A DNA stretch of 64,000 bases from Paraburkholderia heleia NBRC 101817 (lineage in GTDB: Bacteria; Pseudomonadota; Gammaproteobacteria; Burkholderiales; Burkholderiaceae): assembly GCF_000739775.1 (NCBI RefSeq), contig NZ_BBJH01000001.1, positions 62,001-126,000 on the forward strand, written 5' to 3'. Each line of letters opens with the position of its first letter. Within the stretch, counting starts at the first letter, position 1. The position numbers were made by a program, and so were the translations under genes. The notes under the pieces are model-generated. The model saw only the letters and a list, made by a program, of their open reading frames with translations. It was not told the origin of the DNA and made no database searches. Below are positions 1-8,711 of this stretch, piece by piece.

Positions 1-1
1 C

Positions 2-286
2 ATCGCGTTTTTCCTCGACGACTGGGCCGACGTGCTGAAGTCGGCGGATGTGATGGCCAAGAACAAGGTGAAGATCGACGTCGCGCCCACGCGTCACGGC
101 ATCACGCGCGGCACGACCATCTACTTCTTCGATCCGAGCGGCAACCGCAACGAGACGTTCGCGGGGCTCGGCTACATGGCGCAGCCGGACCGGCCCGTGA
201 CCACGTGGACCGAAGACCACCTGGGTCGCGGCATCTTCTTCCATTCGGGGGAGATCAACGAAGCCTTCACCACGGTCTATACCTGA
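2..286 (+). CDS. dmpB: Catechol 2,3-dioxygenase, C-terminal part (5' end outside window)
   Basis: Only the last 94 codons are present; the reading frame is open from base 2. The family (extradiol dioxygenase, vicinal oxygen chelate fold) opens catechol or methylcatechol between C2 and C3 to give 2-hydroxymuconic semialdehyde. The visible part contains the typical C-terminal end: a TRHGITRG segment, then [14 protein letters not shown], which carries the conserved Tyr and the last iron-ligand Glu of the family, and a final [16 protein letters not shown] tail. It is followed after 1 bp by the next gene, so it is part of the meta-cleavage operon. The start, promoter and the first domain cannot be judged from this window. 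Confidence 0.9.
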   Translation: MAFFLDDWADVLKSADVMAKNKVKIDVAPTRHGITRGTTIYFFDPSGNRNETFAGLGYMAQPDRPVTTWTEDHLGRGIFFHSGEINEAFTTVYT

Positions 287-287
287 C

Positions 288-770
288 ATGGCGACCGAAC
301 CACGCGCGCGCCCGGCGGACGAGGGCGCAATTGGCGCACCCAATAGCGTCGAGGCGCGCACCATCGACTGGCCCGCCGCAAGCCGCGCAGCCGAAGCCGC
401 TGCCCGCGAGGCGCAGCGACTCGGTGTGCGCGTGAACGTTGCCATAGTCGACGCGGGCGGGAACCTCGCGGCGTTCGTGCGGATGCCGGGCGCGCCGTTG
501 CACTCGATCGAGATTGCGATCGACAAGGCCTACACGGCGGTCAGCTTCGGTTTACCTACGGGACGCTGGAACGAAACGCTGCAGGCGCATTCGGAGGCCG
601 TACGCCAAGGCATCGTGCTACGGCCGCGCTTCGTCGCCTTCGGTGGCGGATTGCCGATCACCGAAGACGGGCAGCGCATTGGCGGCATAGGCGTTTCCGG
701 GGGCAGCGAAGAGCAGGACGGCGCCTGCGCACAGGCTGGACTGCGCGCGCTCGGTCTGGCCGATACGTGA
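288..770 (+). CDS. GlcG/HbpS-family (DUF336) protein
   Basis: A 160-residue protein of the GlcG/HbpS family, small soluble proteins some of which bind haem. Family hallmarks seen are an early SRAAEAAAREAQRLGVRVNVAIVDAGGNLAAFVRMPGA stretch (split here only for description), the IAIDKAYTAV segment, and the glycine-rich FGGGLPIT ... IGGIGVSGGSEEQD ending. Such genes occur in several phenol and toluene meta-cleavage operons, where their role is not settled; protection or reactivation of the neighbouring iron dioxygenase is one idea. It starts 1 bp after the dioxygenase stop and is followed by the semialdehyde dehydrogenase, so co-transcription is certain. The first about 25 residues are not conserved-looking; a later start is possible but no better ATG is visible. 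Confidence 0.82.
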   Translation: MATEPRARPADEGAIGAPNSVEARTIDWPAASRAAEAAAREAQRLGVRVNVAIVDAGGNLAAFVRMPGAPLHSIEIAIDKAYTAVSFGLPTGRWNETLQAHSEAVRQGIVLRPRFVAFGGGLPITEDGQRIGGIGVSGGSEEQDGACAQAGLRALGLADT

Positions 771-812
771 GGCCAGCAAGCACGGCATCGCAACGCGGGG
801 CCCACCCATTTC

Positions 813-2357
813 ATGGAACACGAACACATCGTTGAGACGATCATGCTGAAGACAGAACCCAACGGCGGGCCGCCCGGCACCGCCAGTGTGCCCGATAGCG
901 GCATCCGACTGGTCCGGAACTTCATCGACGGCGAGTACCTCGAGGGCCAGCGCTGGTTCGAGAAGCGCTCGCCGCTGACCAATGCCGTTATCGCTCAGGT
1001 GGCCGAAGCAGGCCGCGAACAAGTCGATGCGGCTGTGCGTGCCGCGAGGGCAGCGCTCAAAGGTCCTTGGGGGACGATGACGGTGCCGCAGCGCGTGGAC
1101 GTGCTGTACGCGCTTGCCGATGGCATCAACCGCCGCTTCGACGACTTTCTGGCCGCTGAAGTCGCCGATACCGGCAAGCCGGTGAGTCTCGCGAGCCACA
1201 TCGACATTCCGCGCGGTGCGGCCAACTTCAGGATCTTCGCCGACGTGGTGAAGAACGTGCCCACCGAATTCTTCGAAATGCCCACGCCGGATAGCGCGGG
1301 TGCGATCAACTATGCGATGCGGCGCCCGGTTGGCGTGGTCGGCGTGATCTGTCCGTGGAATCTGCCGCTGCTGTTGATGACCTGGAAAGTGGGCCCCGCG
1401 CTCGCCTGCGGCAATACGGTGGTCGTCAAGCCCTCCGAGGAGACGCCGCAGACGGCGGCGCTGCTGGGCGAAGTCATGAACGCGGCGGGCGTGCCGCGCG
1501 GCGTCTACAACGTCGTGCACGGCTTCGGGCCGGGGTCGGCGGGGGAGTTCCTCACGACGCATCCGGGTGTCAACGCCATCACTTTCACGGGCGAAACGCG
1601 CACCGGCGCAGCCATCATGAAGGCCGCCGCCGAGGGCGCACGCCCAGTGAGCCTGGAAATGGGCGGCAAGAACGCGGCCATTGTGTTCGCCGACTGCGAT
1701 TTCGAGGCCGCCATCGAAGGCACGTTGCGCTCGTGCTTTGCCAATGCCGGCCAGGTTTGCCTCGGCACGGAGCGCGTGTATGTCGAGCGGCCCATCTTCG
1801 ATCGCTTCGTGGCGGCGCTCAAGGCCGGCGCGGAAGGGCTGCGCATTGGCGTGCCGCAGGATGCGGCCACCGGCATGGGGCCGCTCATCAGTCAGGAGCA
1901 TCGCGCCAAGGTGCTCTCGTACTACAGGAAGGCGGCAGACCTGGGCGCGACGGTCGTGACGGGCGGCGGCGTGCCCGACATGCCGGGCGATCTGCAGGCG
2001 GGCGCCTGGGTCCAGCCGACGATCTGGACGGGACTCGGCGACGACTCGCCCATCGCCCGTGAGGAAGTCTTCGGCCCGTGTGCGCTCGTCATGCCGTTCG
2101 ACTCCGAAGATGAGGTCATTCGCCGCGCCAACGACAACGACTACGGCCTCGCTACTTCGATATGGACAACGAATCTTGCGCGCGCGCACCGGGCGGCCGC
2201 GGCTGTCGAAGTGGGCCTTGCCTGGGTCAACTCCTGGTTCCTTCGCGACTTGCGCACGCCGTTCGGCGGCGCAAAGCAGTCCGGCATCGGCCGCGAGGGC
2301 GGCGTGCATTCGCTCGAGTTCTACACGGAGCTCAAGAACGTGTGCGTCAAGCTCTGA
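813..2357 (+). CDS. dmpC: 2-hydroxymuconic semialdehyde dehydrogenase
   Basis: An aldehyde dehydrogenase of 514 residues that oxidises 2-hydroxymuconic semialdehyde to 4-oxalocrotonate with NAD, the first step of the oxalocrotonate branch. The NAD-binding core shows PWNLPLLLMTWKVGPALACGN (about residues 181-201). The catalytic pair is LEMGGKN with Glu282 and NAGQVCLG with Cys316. The C-terminal half has the EEVFGPC and FGGAKQSGIGREGG signatures. Family members are usually about 486 residues. The extra N-terminus may mean that the ATG at 843, 30 bp inside, is the true start; neither candidate has a strong ribosome binding site. It sits between the HbpS-like gene and dmpE in the meta operon. 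Confidence 0.93.
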   Translation: MEHEHIVETIMLKTEPNGGPPGTASVPDSGIRLVRNFIDGEYLEGQRWFEKRSPLTNAVIAQVAEAGREQVDAAVRAARAALKGPWGTMTVPQRVDVLYALADGINRRFDDFLAAEVADTGKPVSLASHIDIPRGAANFRIFADVVKNVPTEFFEMPTPDSAGAINYAMRRPVGVVGVICPWNLPLLLMTWKVGPALACGNTVVVKPSEETPQTAALLGEVMNAAGVPRGVYNVVHGFGPGSAGEFLTTHPGVNAITFTGETRTGAAIMKAAAEGARPVSLEMGGKNAAIVFADCDFEAAIEGTLRSCFANAGQVCLGTERVYVERPIFDRFVAALKAGAEGLRIGVPQDAATGMGPLISQEHRAKVLSYYRKAADLGATVVTGGGVPDMPGDLQAGAWVQPTIWTGLGDDSPIAREEVFGPCALVMPFDSEDEVIRRANDNDYGLATSIWTTNLARAHRAAAAVEVGLAWVNSWFLRDLRTPFGGAKQSGIGREGGVHSLEFYTELKNVCVKL

Positions 2358-2395
2358 ATGAACGTCTTGATTAATTTTCGCCATTGGGAAGCTTC

Positions 2396-3178
2396 ATGGA
2401 ATCCACGTTGATTACCGAACTGGGCGACAGACTCTATGGCGCGCTCACTGCGCGCGAGACGCTGGCGCCGCTGACCGACAGCCATCCGGGCATGTCGATC
2501 GAAGATGCGTACCACATCCAGCAGCGCATGGTGCAGCGCCGTCTCGAAGCCGGCGAGACGGTCGTGGGCAAAAAAATCGGCGTGACGTCGAAGGCCGTGA
2601 TGGACATGCTGGGCGTCTATCAGCCCGACTTCGGCTATCTGCTCTCGGGCATGGTGTACGGCGAGGGCGAGCGTATCGCGCTCGATACCTTGATCCAGCC
2701 GAAAGCCGAGGGAGAGATCGCCTTCGTGCTCAAGCAGGATCTGATGGGTCCGGGCATTACCAACGCCATGGTGCTGGCCGCCACGGAATGCGTGATGCCG
2801 TGCTTCGAGATCGTCGATTCGCGCATCCGCGACTGGAAGATCAAGATTCAGGACACCGTAGCGGATAACGCCTCGTGCGGCGTGTTCGTGCTGGGCGATC
2901 GCGCGGTGAGCCCGCGCAGCGTGGACCTGAACACCTGCGGCATGGTGCTCGAGCGGAACGGCGAAGTGATCGGCACCGGTGCGGGCGCGGCGGCGCTGGG
3001 CTCGCCCGTCAACGCGGTGGCCTGGCTCGCCAATACGCTCGGGCGCCTCGGCATCGGCCTGAAGGCCGGCGAAGTCGTGCTTTCCGGCGCACTCGCCGCC
3101 ATGGCGCCCGTCAAGGCCGGCGACAGTTTCCGCATGGCCATCGGCGGCATCGGCGCGTGCTCGGTGCGCTTTGCCTGA
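2396..3178 (+). CDS. dmpE: 2-hydroxypenta-2,4-dienoate (2-oxopent-4-enoate) hydratase
   Basis: A 260-residue hydratase that adds water to 2-hydroxypenta-2,4-dienoate to make 4-hydroxy-2-oxovalerate. It belongs to the fumarylacetoacetate-hydrolase-like fold shared with the decarboxylase DmpH. Visible family features are VGKKIGVTSKAVMDMLGV (about 47-64), the PKAEGEIAFVL metal-ligand segment with paired acidic residues, and the VDSRIRDWKIKIQDTVADNAS region. The ATG at 2396 gives the usual family length of about 261 residues; a TTG 12 bp upstream is in frame but unlikely. The gene follows dmpC by 38 bp and precedes dmpF by 31 bp. Confidence 0.93.
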   Translation: MESTLITELGDRLYGALTARETLAPLTDSHPGMSIEDAYHIQQRMVQRRLEAGETVVGKKIGVTSKAVMDMLGVYQPDFGYLLSGMVYGEGERIALDTLIQPKAEGEIAFVLKQDLMGPGITNAMVLAATECVMPCFEIVDSRIRDWKIKIQDTVADNASCGVFVLGDRAVSPRSVDLNTCGMVLERNGEVIGTGAGAAALGSPVNAVAWLANTLGRLGIGLKAGEVVLSGALAAMAPVKAGDSFRMAIGGIGACSVRFA

Positions 3179-3209
3179 ACCTCATTGACATTCACAAGGA
3201 CGTTTCGCC

Positions 3210-4133
3210 ATGACACAGAAAATTCGTTGCGCGTTGATCGGGCCCGGCAACATCGGCACCGACCTGCTCGCCAAACTGCAGCGCAGCCCGGTGCTCGAGC
3301 CCGTCTGGATGGTCGGCATCGACCCCGAATCGGACGGCCTCAAGCGCGCCCGCGAACTGGGCATCAAGACGACGGCGGAAGGCGTGGACGGCCTCTTGCC
3401 GCATGTGAAGGCCGACAACGTGCAAATCGCCTTCGATGCCACGAGCGCCTACGTTCATGCGGAAAACAGCCGCAAGCTCAACGAGCTGGGGGTGATGATG
3501 ATCGACCTCACGCCCGCGGCCATCGGGCCGTACTGCGTGCCGCCCGTGAACCTCAGGGAGCACATCGGCAAGCGCGAGATGAACGTCAACATGGTCACGT
3601 GCGGCGGTCAGGCAACGATCCCGATGGTGCATGCCGTCTCGCGAGTGCAGCCGGTGGATTACGCGGAAATCATCGCGACGGTTTCGTCGCGCTCGGCGGG
3701 CCCCGGCACGCGCAAGAACATCGACGAGTTCACGCGCACCACTTCGGCCGCCGTGGCGAAGGTGGGCGGCGCGAAGCAGGGCAAGGCGATCATCGTCATC
3801 AATCCCGCGGACCCGCCGCTCATCATGCGCGACACCGTCCACTGCCTGACTGAGGACGAGCCTGATGAGGCGCGCATTACCGAATCCATTCACGCAATGA
3901 TCGCCGAAGTGCAGCGCTACGTGCCGGGCTACAAGCTCGTGAACGGCCCGGTGTTCGACGGCAAGCGCGTGACTGTCTATCTCGAAGTGGAGGGCCTGGG
4001 CGATTACCTGCCGCGCTATGCGGGCAATCTGGACATCATGACGGCCGCCGCGGCCCGCACCGCCGAGATGTTTGCCGAGGAACTGCTCGCGGGCCGCATC
4101 TCGCTCACACCCGCTGAGGGCGCAACGGCCTGA
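3210..4133 (+). CDS. dmpF: Acetaldehyde dehydrogenase (acylating)
   Basis: A 307-residue CoA-dependent acetaldehyde dehydrogenase that converts the acetaldehyde released by the aldolase into acetyl-CoA. The N-terminal Rossmann motif is GPGNIG at residues 11-16, and the catalytic cysteine is Cys131 in NMVTCGGQ. In characterised systems it forms a complex with the aldolase DmpG, with acetaldehyde channelled between the active sites; the immediate neighbour here is dmpG, as expected. It has the normal length and no disruption. The ATG is preceded by an AAGGACG sequence that serves as ribosome binding site. Confidence 0.95.
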   Translation: MTQKIRCALIGPGNIGTDLLAKLQRSPVLEPVWMVGIDPESDGLKRARELGIKTTAEGVDGLLPHVKADNVQIAFDATSAYVHAENSRKLNELGVMMIDLTPAAIGPYCVPPVNLREHIGKREMNVNMVTCGGQATIPMVHAVSRVQPVDYAEIIATVSSRSAGPGTRKNIDEFTRTTSAAVAKVGGAKQGKAIIVINPADPPLIMRDTVHCLTEDEPDEARITESIHAMIAEVQRYVPGYKLVNGPVFDGKRVTVYLEVEGLGDYLPRYAGNLDIMTAAAARTAEMFAEELLAGRISLTPAEGATA

Positions 4134-4190
4134 GGACGCGGCCGCCGTTTGGGCAGGCTTCCGATTTACCCGAATTTCGAAGGAAACATC

Positions 4191-5237
4191 ATGAATCTTC
4201 AAGGAAGACGCATTACCGTCCACGACATGACGCTGCGCGACGGCATGCATCCCAAGCGCCACCAGATGACGCTCGACCAGATGCGCAGCGTCGCACAGGG
4301 GCTCGACGCAGCCGGGGTGCCGCTCATCGAAGTCACGCACGGCGACGGTCTGGGCGGCTCGTCGGTCAACTACGGCTTTCCGGCGCACACCGATGAGGCG
4401 TATCTCGGCGCCGTGATTCCCCTGCTCAAGCGCGCGAAGGTCTCGGCGCTGCTGCTGCCGGGCATCGGCACCGTCGATCACCTGAAGATGGCGCACGATC
4501 TGGGCGTTCACACGATTCGCGTGGCGACGCATTGCACCGAGGCCGACGTGTCCGAGCAGCACATCACGCTTGCGCGCAAGCTGGAGATGGACACCGTGGG
4601 CTTCCTGATGATGAGCCACATGAATAGTCCAGAGGGCCTCGTGAAACAGGCGAAGCTCATGGAGGGTTACGGCGCGAACTGCATCTATATCACCGACTCG
4701 GCGGGATACATGCTGCCCGAGGACGTGAAGACGCGTTTGGGTGCCGTGCGCGAAGCGCTGAAACCCGAAACGGAGCTGGGCTTTCACGGCCACCACAACC
4801 TGGCGATGGGGGTGGCGAATTCGCTTGCGGCGATCGAATGCGGCGCCAGTCGTATCGACGGCGCGGCCGCGGGGCTGGGTGCCGGTGCGGGTAACACGCC
4901 GCTCGAAGTGTTCATTGCCGTGTGCGATCGCATGGGCATCGAGACCGGCGTGGACGTCTGGAAGATCCAGGACGTGGCCGAAGACCTCGTGGTGCCGATG
5001 ATGGACTTCCCGATCCGCATCGACCGCGACTCGCTCACGCTCGGCTATGCGGGCGTTTACGGCTCGTTCCTGCTGTTTGCCAAGCGTGCCGGCGAAAAAT
5101 ACGGCGTGCCCGCACGCGACATTCTCGTGGAGCTTGGCCGGCGCGGCATGGTGGGCGGGCAGGAAGACATGATCGAAGACACGGCGCTCACGCTCAAGAA
5201 GGCGCGCCAACAGTTCGCCGGCAAGGAGGCAGCATGA
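4191..5237 (+). CDS. dmpG: 4-hydroxy-2-oxovalerate aldolase
   Basis: A 348-residue class II aldolase of the HMGL-like TIM-barrel family that splits 4-hydroxy-2-oxovalerate into pyruvate and acetaldehyde. The TLRDGMH motif (residues 14-20, Arg16 and Asp17) and the metal-binding GFHGHHNL motif (about 197-204, His199 and His201) are intact. The C-terminal communication domain that contacts DmpF is present. I chose the ATG at 4191 because it has an AAGGAAA ribosome binding site directly upstream; an open extension to 4149 lacks one. The stop codon overlaps the start of dmpH (ATGA), which implies coupled translation. Confidence 0.95.
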   Translation: MNLQGRRITVHDMTLRDGMHPKRHQMTLDQMRSVAQGLDAAGVPLIEVTHGDGLGGSSVNYGFPAHTDEAYLGAVIPLLKRAKVSALLLPGIGTVDHLKMAHDLGVHTIRVATHCTEADVSEQHITLARKLEMDTVGFLMMSHMNSPEGLVKQAKLMEGYGANCIYITDSAGYMLPEDVKTRLGAVREALKPETELGFHGHHNLAMGVANSLAAIECGASRIDGAAAGLGAGAGNTPLEVFIAVCDRMGIETGVDVWKIQDVAEDLVVPMMDFPIRIDRDSLTLGYAGVYGSFLLFAKRAGEKYGVPARDILVELGRRGMVGGQEDMIEDTALTLKKARQQFAGKEAA

Positions 5238-6022
5238 ACCTCTCGACCGAAATCATCCATTCGCTTGCCGAGCAGCTCGATGCGTGCGCCCTGCATGCGC
5301 GCGACACGGTGAAGATCACGGACACGTGGCCCGAGATGGACTGGGACGACGCCTATGCCGTGCAGGACGCGATTCGCGGGCGGCACCTGCGGCGCGGGGC
5401 GCGGCTCGTCGGCTACAAGGCGGGGTTGACCTCGCACGCGAAGATGCGCCAGATGGGCGTGGAGACGCCTGTGTTCGGCTATCTCGTCGATGCGTACTCG
5501 CTCGAAGACGGCGGAGCTTGCCGCGCCAGCGAGCTTATTCACCCGAAGGTGGAGCCGGAGATCGCATTCGTCACCAGGACCGGGTTGAAAGGACCGGGGT
5601 GCCATATTGGCAGCGTGCTGGCCGCAACGGATTTTGTTATCCCCGGCATCGAAGTGATCGACAGCCGCTACCGCGATTTCAAGTTCGATCTGAAGAGTGT
5701 GGTGGCCGATAACACCTCGGCGGCGCGCTTCGTGGTGGGCGGCCAGCCGATGTCGGTGCAGGGCGTCGACCTGCGCACGATCGGCATCGTCATGGAGAAG
5801 AACGGCCAGCCGGTTTCGTTCGGCGCGGGCGCCGCCGTGCTCGGGCATCCGGCGGCGGCGGTGGCGATGCTGGCGAACCACCTTGGCGCGCGCGGCGAGT
5901 CGATTCCGGCCGGCAGCCTGATTCTCTCGGGCGGCATTACGGAGGCTGTGGCCGTTGCAGCCGGGGACAGTATCACGTTGCGCGTCCAGGGCATGGGCTC
6001 CACTGGATTGCGCTTCATTTGA
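5234..6022 (+). CDS. dmpH: 4-oxalocrotonate decarboxylase
   Basis: A 262-residue decarboxylase that turns 2-oxo-3-hexenedioate into 2-hydroxypenta-2,4-dienoate in the oxalocrotonate branch. It is homologous to DmpE, showing the matching [27 protein letters not shown] and [20 protein letters not shown] segments; in known systems the two enzymes form a complex. The start is set by an AAGGAGG ribosome binding site ending 3 bases before the ATG, which overlaps the dmpG stop. The length fits the family. Confidence 0.94.
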   Translation: MNLSTEIIHSLAEQLDACALHARDTVKITDTWPEMDWDDAYAVQDAIRGRHLRRGARLVGYKAGLTSHAKMRQMGVETPVFGYLVDAYSLEDGGACRASELIHPKVEPEIAFVTRTGLKGPGCHIGSVLAATDFVIPGIEVIDSRYRDFKFDLKSVVADNTSAARFVVGGQPMSVQGVDLRTIGIVMEKNGQPVSFGAGAAVLGHPAAAVAMLANHLGARGESIPAGSLILSGGITEAVAVAAGDSITLRVQGMGSTGLRFI

Positions 6023-6035
6023 CGAGGAGAACGCT

Positions 6036-6227
6036 GTGCCGATCGCTCATCTTTACATCCTGGAAGGCCGCGACGAAGAGAAGAAGGAACGCCTGATCGC
6101 CGAAGTCAGCGAAGCGATCCATCGCGCTATCGATGCGCCAATCGACGCCGTGCGCGTGATTATCACCGAGATGCCGAAGGCGCATTTCGGCATTGCCGGA
6201 CAGAGCGCAAAAAAGCGCGGACGGTAG
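6036..6227 (+). CDS. dmpI: 4-oxalocrotonate tautomerase
   Basis: A 63-residue tautomerase-superfamily enzyme that isomerises 2-hydroxymuconate to 2-oxo-3-hexenedioate. It starts at GTG with a GAGGAG ribosome binding site upstream. After removal of the initiator residue the protein begins with proline (PIAHLYILEG), and this Pro1 is the catalytic base of the family. The basic residues RLI and VRVIITEMPKAHFGIAG match the usual Arg11 and Arg39 areas. It lies 13 bp after dmpH. Length and active-site layout are normal. Confidence 0.93.
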   Translation: MPIAHLYILEGRDEEKKERLIAEVSEAIHRAIDAPIDAVRVIITEMPKAHFGIAGQSAKKRGR

Positions 6228-6285
6228 CGCTTGCGTAACCGCCACAGAGAATGTGAATGGTTCTCTAACTGGAAAACGTATCACC

Positions 6286-7110
6286 ATGCAGACGAATCCT
6301 GAAATTGGAAAAAGCATCGTAGCCGATGGTATTCGCACCAACTATCACGATCTGGGCGAAGGACCGCCCGTCCTCTTGATTCACGGCTCGGGGCCGGGCG
6401 TGACGGCGTGGGCGAACTGGCGGCTCACCCTGCCGGAACTGGCGAAGCGCTTTCGCGTGATCGCACCCGATATGGTCGGCTTTGGCGAGACCGAGCGTCC
6501 CGTCGGGCATCGCTACTCGATGCAAACCTGGCTTGCTCACCTGCTCGGATTGCTTGACGCGCTCGAGATCGAACAGGCTCACATCGTGGGCAATTCGTTC
6601 GGCGGCGGGCTTGCGCTGGCGCTCGCCCTCGAGGCGCCGCGGCGCGTGGGCAAGCTCGTGCTGATGGGCAGTGCGGGAACCGCATTTCCCCTTACCGAGG
6701 GGCTGGACGCGGTATGGGGCTATACCCCGTCGATCGGGAACATGCGTGCGCTGCTCGATGTCTTTGCGTTCGACCGCACGCTGGTGAACGACGAGCTCGC
6801 GAAGCTGCGTTATGAGGCGAGCGTGCGCCCGGGCTACCAGGAAGCGTTCGCGAATATGTTCCCGGCGCCGCGTCAACGCTGGGTCGATGCGCTGGCGAGC
6901 CCGGACGAGGCAATTCGTGCGATCCCGCACGATACGCTGATCGTGCATGGGCGTGAAGACCGCGTGATTCCGCTTTCGGGTTCACTCAAGCTGCTCGAGC
7001 TGATTCCGAAGGCGCAGCTTCACGTCTTCGGTCAATGCGGGCACTGGACGCAGATCGAGCATGCCGCACGTTTCAACAAGCTGGTGATGGAGCATCTTGG
7101 CGAGGCCTAG
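6286..7110 (+). CDS. dmpD: 2-hydroxymuconic semialdehyde hydrolase
   Basis: A 274-residue alpha/beta hydrolase that cleaves ring-fission products, giving 2-hydroxypenta-2,4-dienoate plus formate (or acetate from methyl-substituted products). The oxyanion segment LIHGSGPGVTAW is near residue 31. The nucleophile elbow is GNSFGG with Ser104, and the acid and base are Asp225 (HGREDRVIP) and His253 (GQCGHWTQ). In the classical dmp order this gene sits between dmpC and dmpE; here it comes last, 58 bp after dmpI. The ATG at 6286 is preferred over an upstream open extension because it gives the normal family length. Confidence 0.93.
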   Translation: MQTNPEIGKSIVADGIRTNYHDLGEGPPVLLIHGSGPGVTAWANWRLTLPELAKRFRVIAPDMVGFGETERPVGHRYSMQTWLAHLLGLLDALEIEQAHIVGNSFGGGLALALALEAPRRVGKLVLMGSAGTAFPLTEGLDAVWGYTPSIGNMRALLDVFAFDRTLVNDELAKLRYEASVRPGYQEAFANMFPAPRQRWVDALASPDEAIRAIPHDTLIVHGREDRVIPLSGSLKLLELIPKAQLHVFGQCGHWTQIEHAARFNKLVMEHLGEA

Positions 7111-7121
7111 TCGAGCCGAAA

Positions 7122-7162
7122 CCTGACGGACGCGCAAGCGCGCGCTTTTGCAGGCCGTCAGG
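7122..7162. repeat. Inverted repeat between dmpD and fadL-type gene
   Basis: CCTGACGG (7122-7129) is matched perfectly by CCGTCAGG (7155-7162), with a second small CGCGC/GCGCG stem inside. It lies 12 bp after the dmpD stop. No T-run follows on the plus strand, so it is not a classical intrinsic terminator. It may stabilise the 3' end of the meta-cleavage transcript or attenuate read-through into the porin gene. Confidence 0.4.
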
Positions 7163-7244
7163 ACAGCAGGGTCTTCGATATACCAGTTCGGGCATCGACA
7201 AAATTATTAAGTACTATCAAACATAGACATACCAGGAGACACGT

Positions 7245-8624
7245 GTGAAAAGCAATTACATTCGCGGGGCGGCGGCGCTATGCATGGCTGTTTGGGGGGC
7301 ACAGGCACAGGCAACCGATGTCTTCAATCTCGAAGGATACGGGCCGATTTCCCGCGCGATGGGGGGAAGCGGGGTCGCCTATAACGTCGGGCCGGCCGCG
7401 ATGATGCTCAACCCGGCCACGCTCGGGCTGATGAGCGACGGGAAATACATCAATTTCGGGCTCGACGTCGTGACCACCGATATCCGGGTGACCAATATGG
7501 CAACCGGCGAATCGGTGACCTCGGGGAATCACGGCAACAACAATGGCCCGTACTTCGCGCCCGAAGCGGCGTTCGTCTATCGACAGGGCAAATATGCTTT
7601 TGGCGTCGGCGCGTTTGCCGAAGGCGGGCTCGGCACGCAGTACGGCGGCAGCAGCTTTCTCTCTCGCACGACCACCAACGACATCAACACAGGCCTCGAC
7701 AACTTCTCCAGGCTCCTCGTGCTGCGTATTCCGTTCGCCGTTGCTTATAACGTGACCGACAAGCTGACGGTGGGCGGCTCCCTCGATGCCGTCTGGACGT
7801 CCCTCAATCTCGGCATGTTGCTGGATGCGTCTCAGATCGGCTCGCTCGCGACCCAGCACCGCGTATCCGGCTCACTGGTCCCCACGCTCTTGAGCGTACC
7901 CGGTCTCTCCGGCGGTTACGTCAACTTCGAGCATAACGGCATCGTGGGCGGCGGTGCGGACGCGTGGGGAATCGGCGGCAAACTTGGCCTGACGTACCAG
8001 CTCACGCCGGACACCCGCGTGGGCCTCGCGTATAACTTCAAGACGCATGTGGGTGACCTGAGCGGGCATGCGACCTTGACCGCGGTGAGTTCCGTAGCGG
8101 GCAACATCCCGCTGAATGGCAACATCACCGTCCACAGCTTCGAAATGCCCGCGCAATTCACGGTGGGTATCAGTCACACGTTCAACGAGCATTGGAGCGT
8201 TTCGGCGGACTACCAGCGCGTGTTTCTGGCGAGCGTCTTCAAGGACATCAACGTGAGTTTCGTTCAGGCCGGCACCGGCTCCAACCTGAATCTCTCCTTG
8301 CCGCAAAACTACCGGGACATCAACGTGTTCGCCATTGGCGCCGAGTACCGCTATAACCCCAGCTGGACGTTTCGCGCAGGCTTCCATTATGCGCAGGAAG
8401 CGGTGCCGAACAACACGCTGTTCGCAGTCATTCCCGGCATTCCGACCACCACGGTCACCGGCGGTGCCTCCTATGCGTTCAGCAAGGACGACGTAGTCGA
8501 CCTGGGCTTGTCATACGCGTTCCAGAAAACCCTGATCAACACGAGCCAGCCCAACACCTCGGTGCCGATCAAGGTGACACACTCGCAATTCAATGCCGTG
8601 ATCGCGTATCAGAAGCGCTTCTAG
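7245..8624 (+). CDS. FadL/TodX-family outer-membrane aromatic hydrocarbon transporter
   Basis: A 459-residue outer-membrane beta-barrel of the OmpP1/FadL/TodX family, which lets hydrophobic molecules cross the outer membrane by lateral diffusion. The start is a GTG behind an AGGAGA ribosome binding site. A signal peptide (MKSNYIRGAAALCMAVWGAQAQA) is followed by the family's N-terminal plug motif, NLEGYGPISRAMGGSG with NPATLGLM, and the protein ends in an aromatic residue (AYQKRF), as barrels do. Its place after the meta operon and next to the toluene monooxygenase points to monoaromatic hydrocarbons as cargo, like TbuX, TodX and XylN. It converges on the regulator gene 88 bp away. Confidence 0.9.
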   Translation: MKSNYIRGAAALCMAVWGAQAQATDVFNLEGYGPISRAMGGSGVAYNVGPAAMMLNPATLGLMSDGKYINFGLDVVTTDIRVTNMATGESVTSGNHGNNNGPYFAPEAAFVYRQGKYAFGVGAFAEGGLGTQYGGSSFLSRTTTNDINTGLDNFSRLLVLRIPFAVAYNVTDKLTVGGSLDAVWTSLNLGMLLDASQIGSLATQHRVSGSLVPTLLSVPGLSGGYVNFEHNGIVGGGADAWGIGGKLGLTYQLTPDTRVGLAYNFKTHVGDLSGHATLTAVSSVAGNIPLNGNITVHSFEMPAQFTVGISHTFNEHWSVSADYQRVFLASVFKDINVSFVQAGTGSNLNLSLPQNYRDINVFAIGAEYRYNPSWTFRAGFHYAQEAVPNNTLFAVIPGIPTTTVTGGASYAFSKDDVVDLGLSYAFQKTLINTSQPNTSVPIKVTHSQFNAVIAYQKRF

Positions 8625-8643
8625 CGCGCGGGCGCGTTTGGCA

Positions 8644-8665
8644 GGCGGCATGGTGCGTTGCCGCC
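8644..8665. terminator. Possible bidirectional hairpin between convergent genes
   Basis: A perfect 7-bp inverted repeat, GGCGGCA (8644-8650) and TGCCGCC (8659-8665), with an 8-base loop lies between the convergent porin and regulator genes. There is no clear T-run on either side, so termination is only suggested by position. Confidence 0.35.
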
Positions 8666-8711
8666 GCCTCGCCGCGCAAGGGCAGCGAGCGGTCCGGGTC
8701 AATCGGGTCAA

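Noticed and set aside
618-2384. Long open frame on the minus strand antisense to dmpC (about 590 codons)
   Set aside because: It is the mirror of a clear dehydrogenase gene; its translation is rich in Arg, His and Ala with no domain pattern, as expected for the antisense frame of GC-rich coding DNA.
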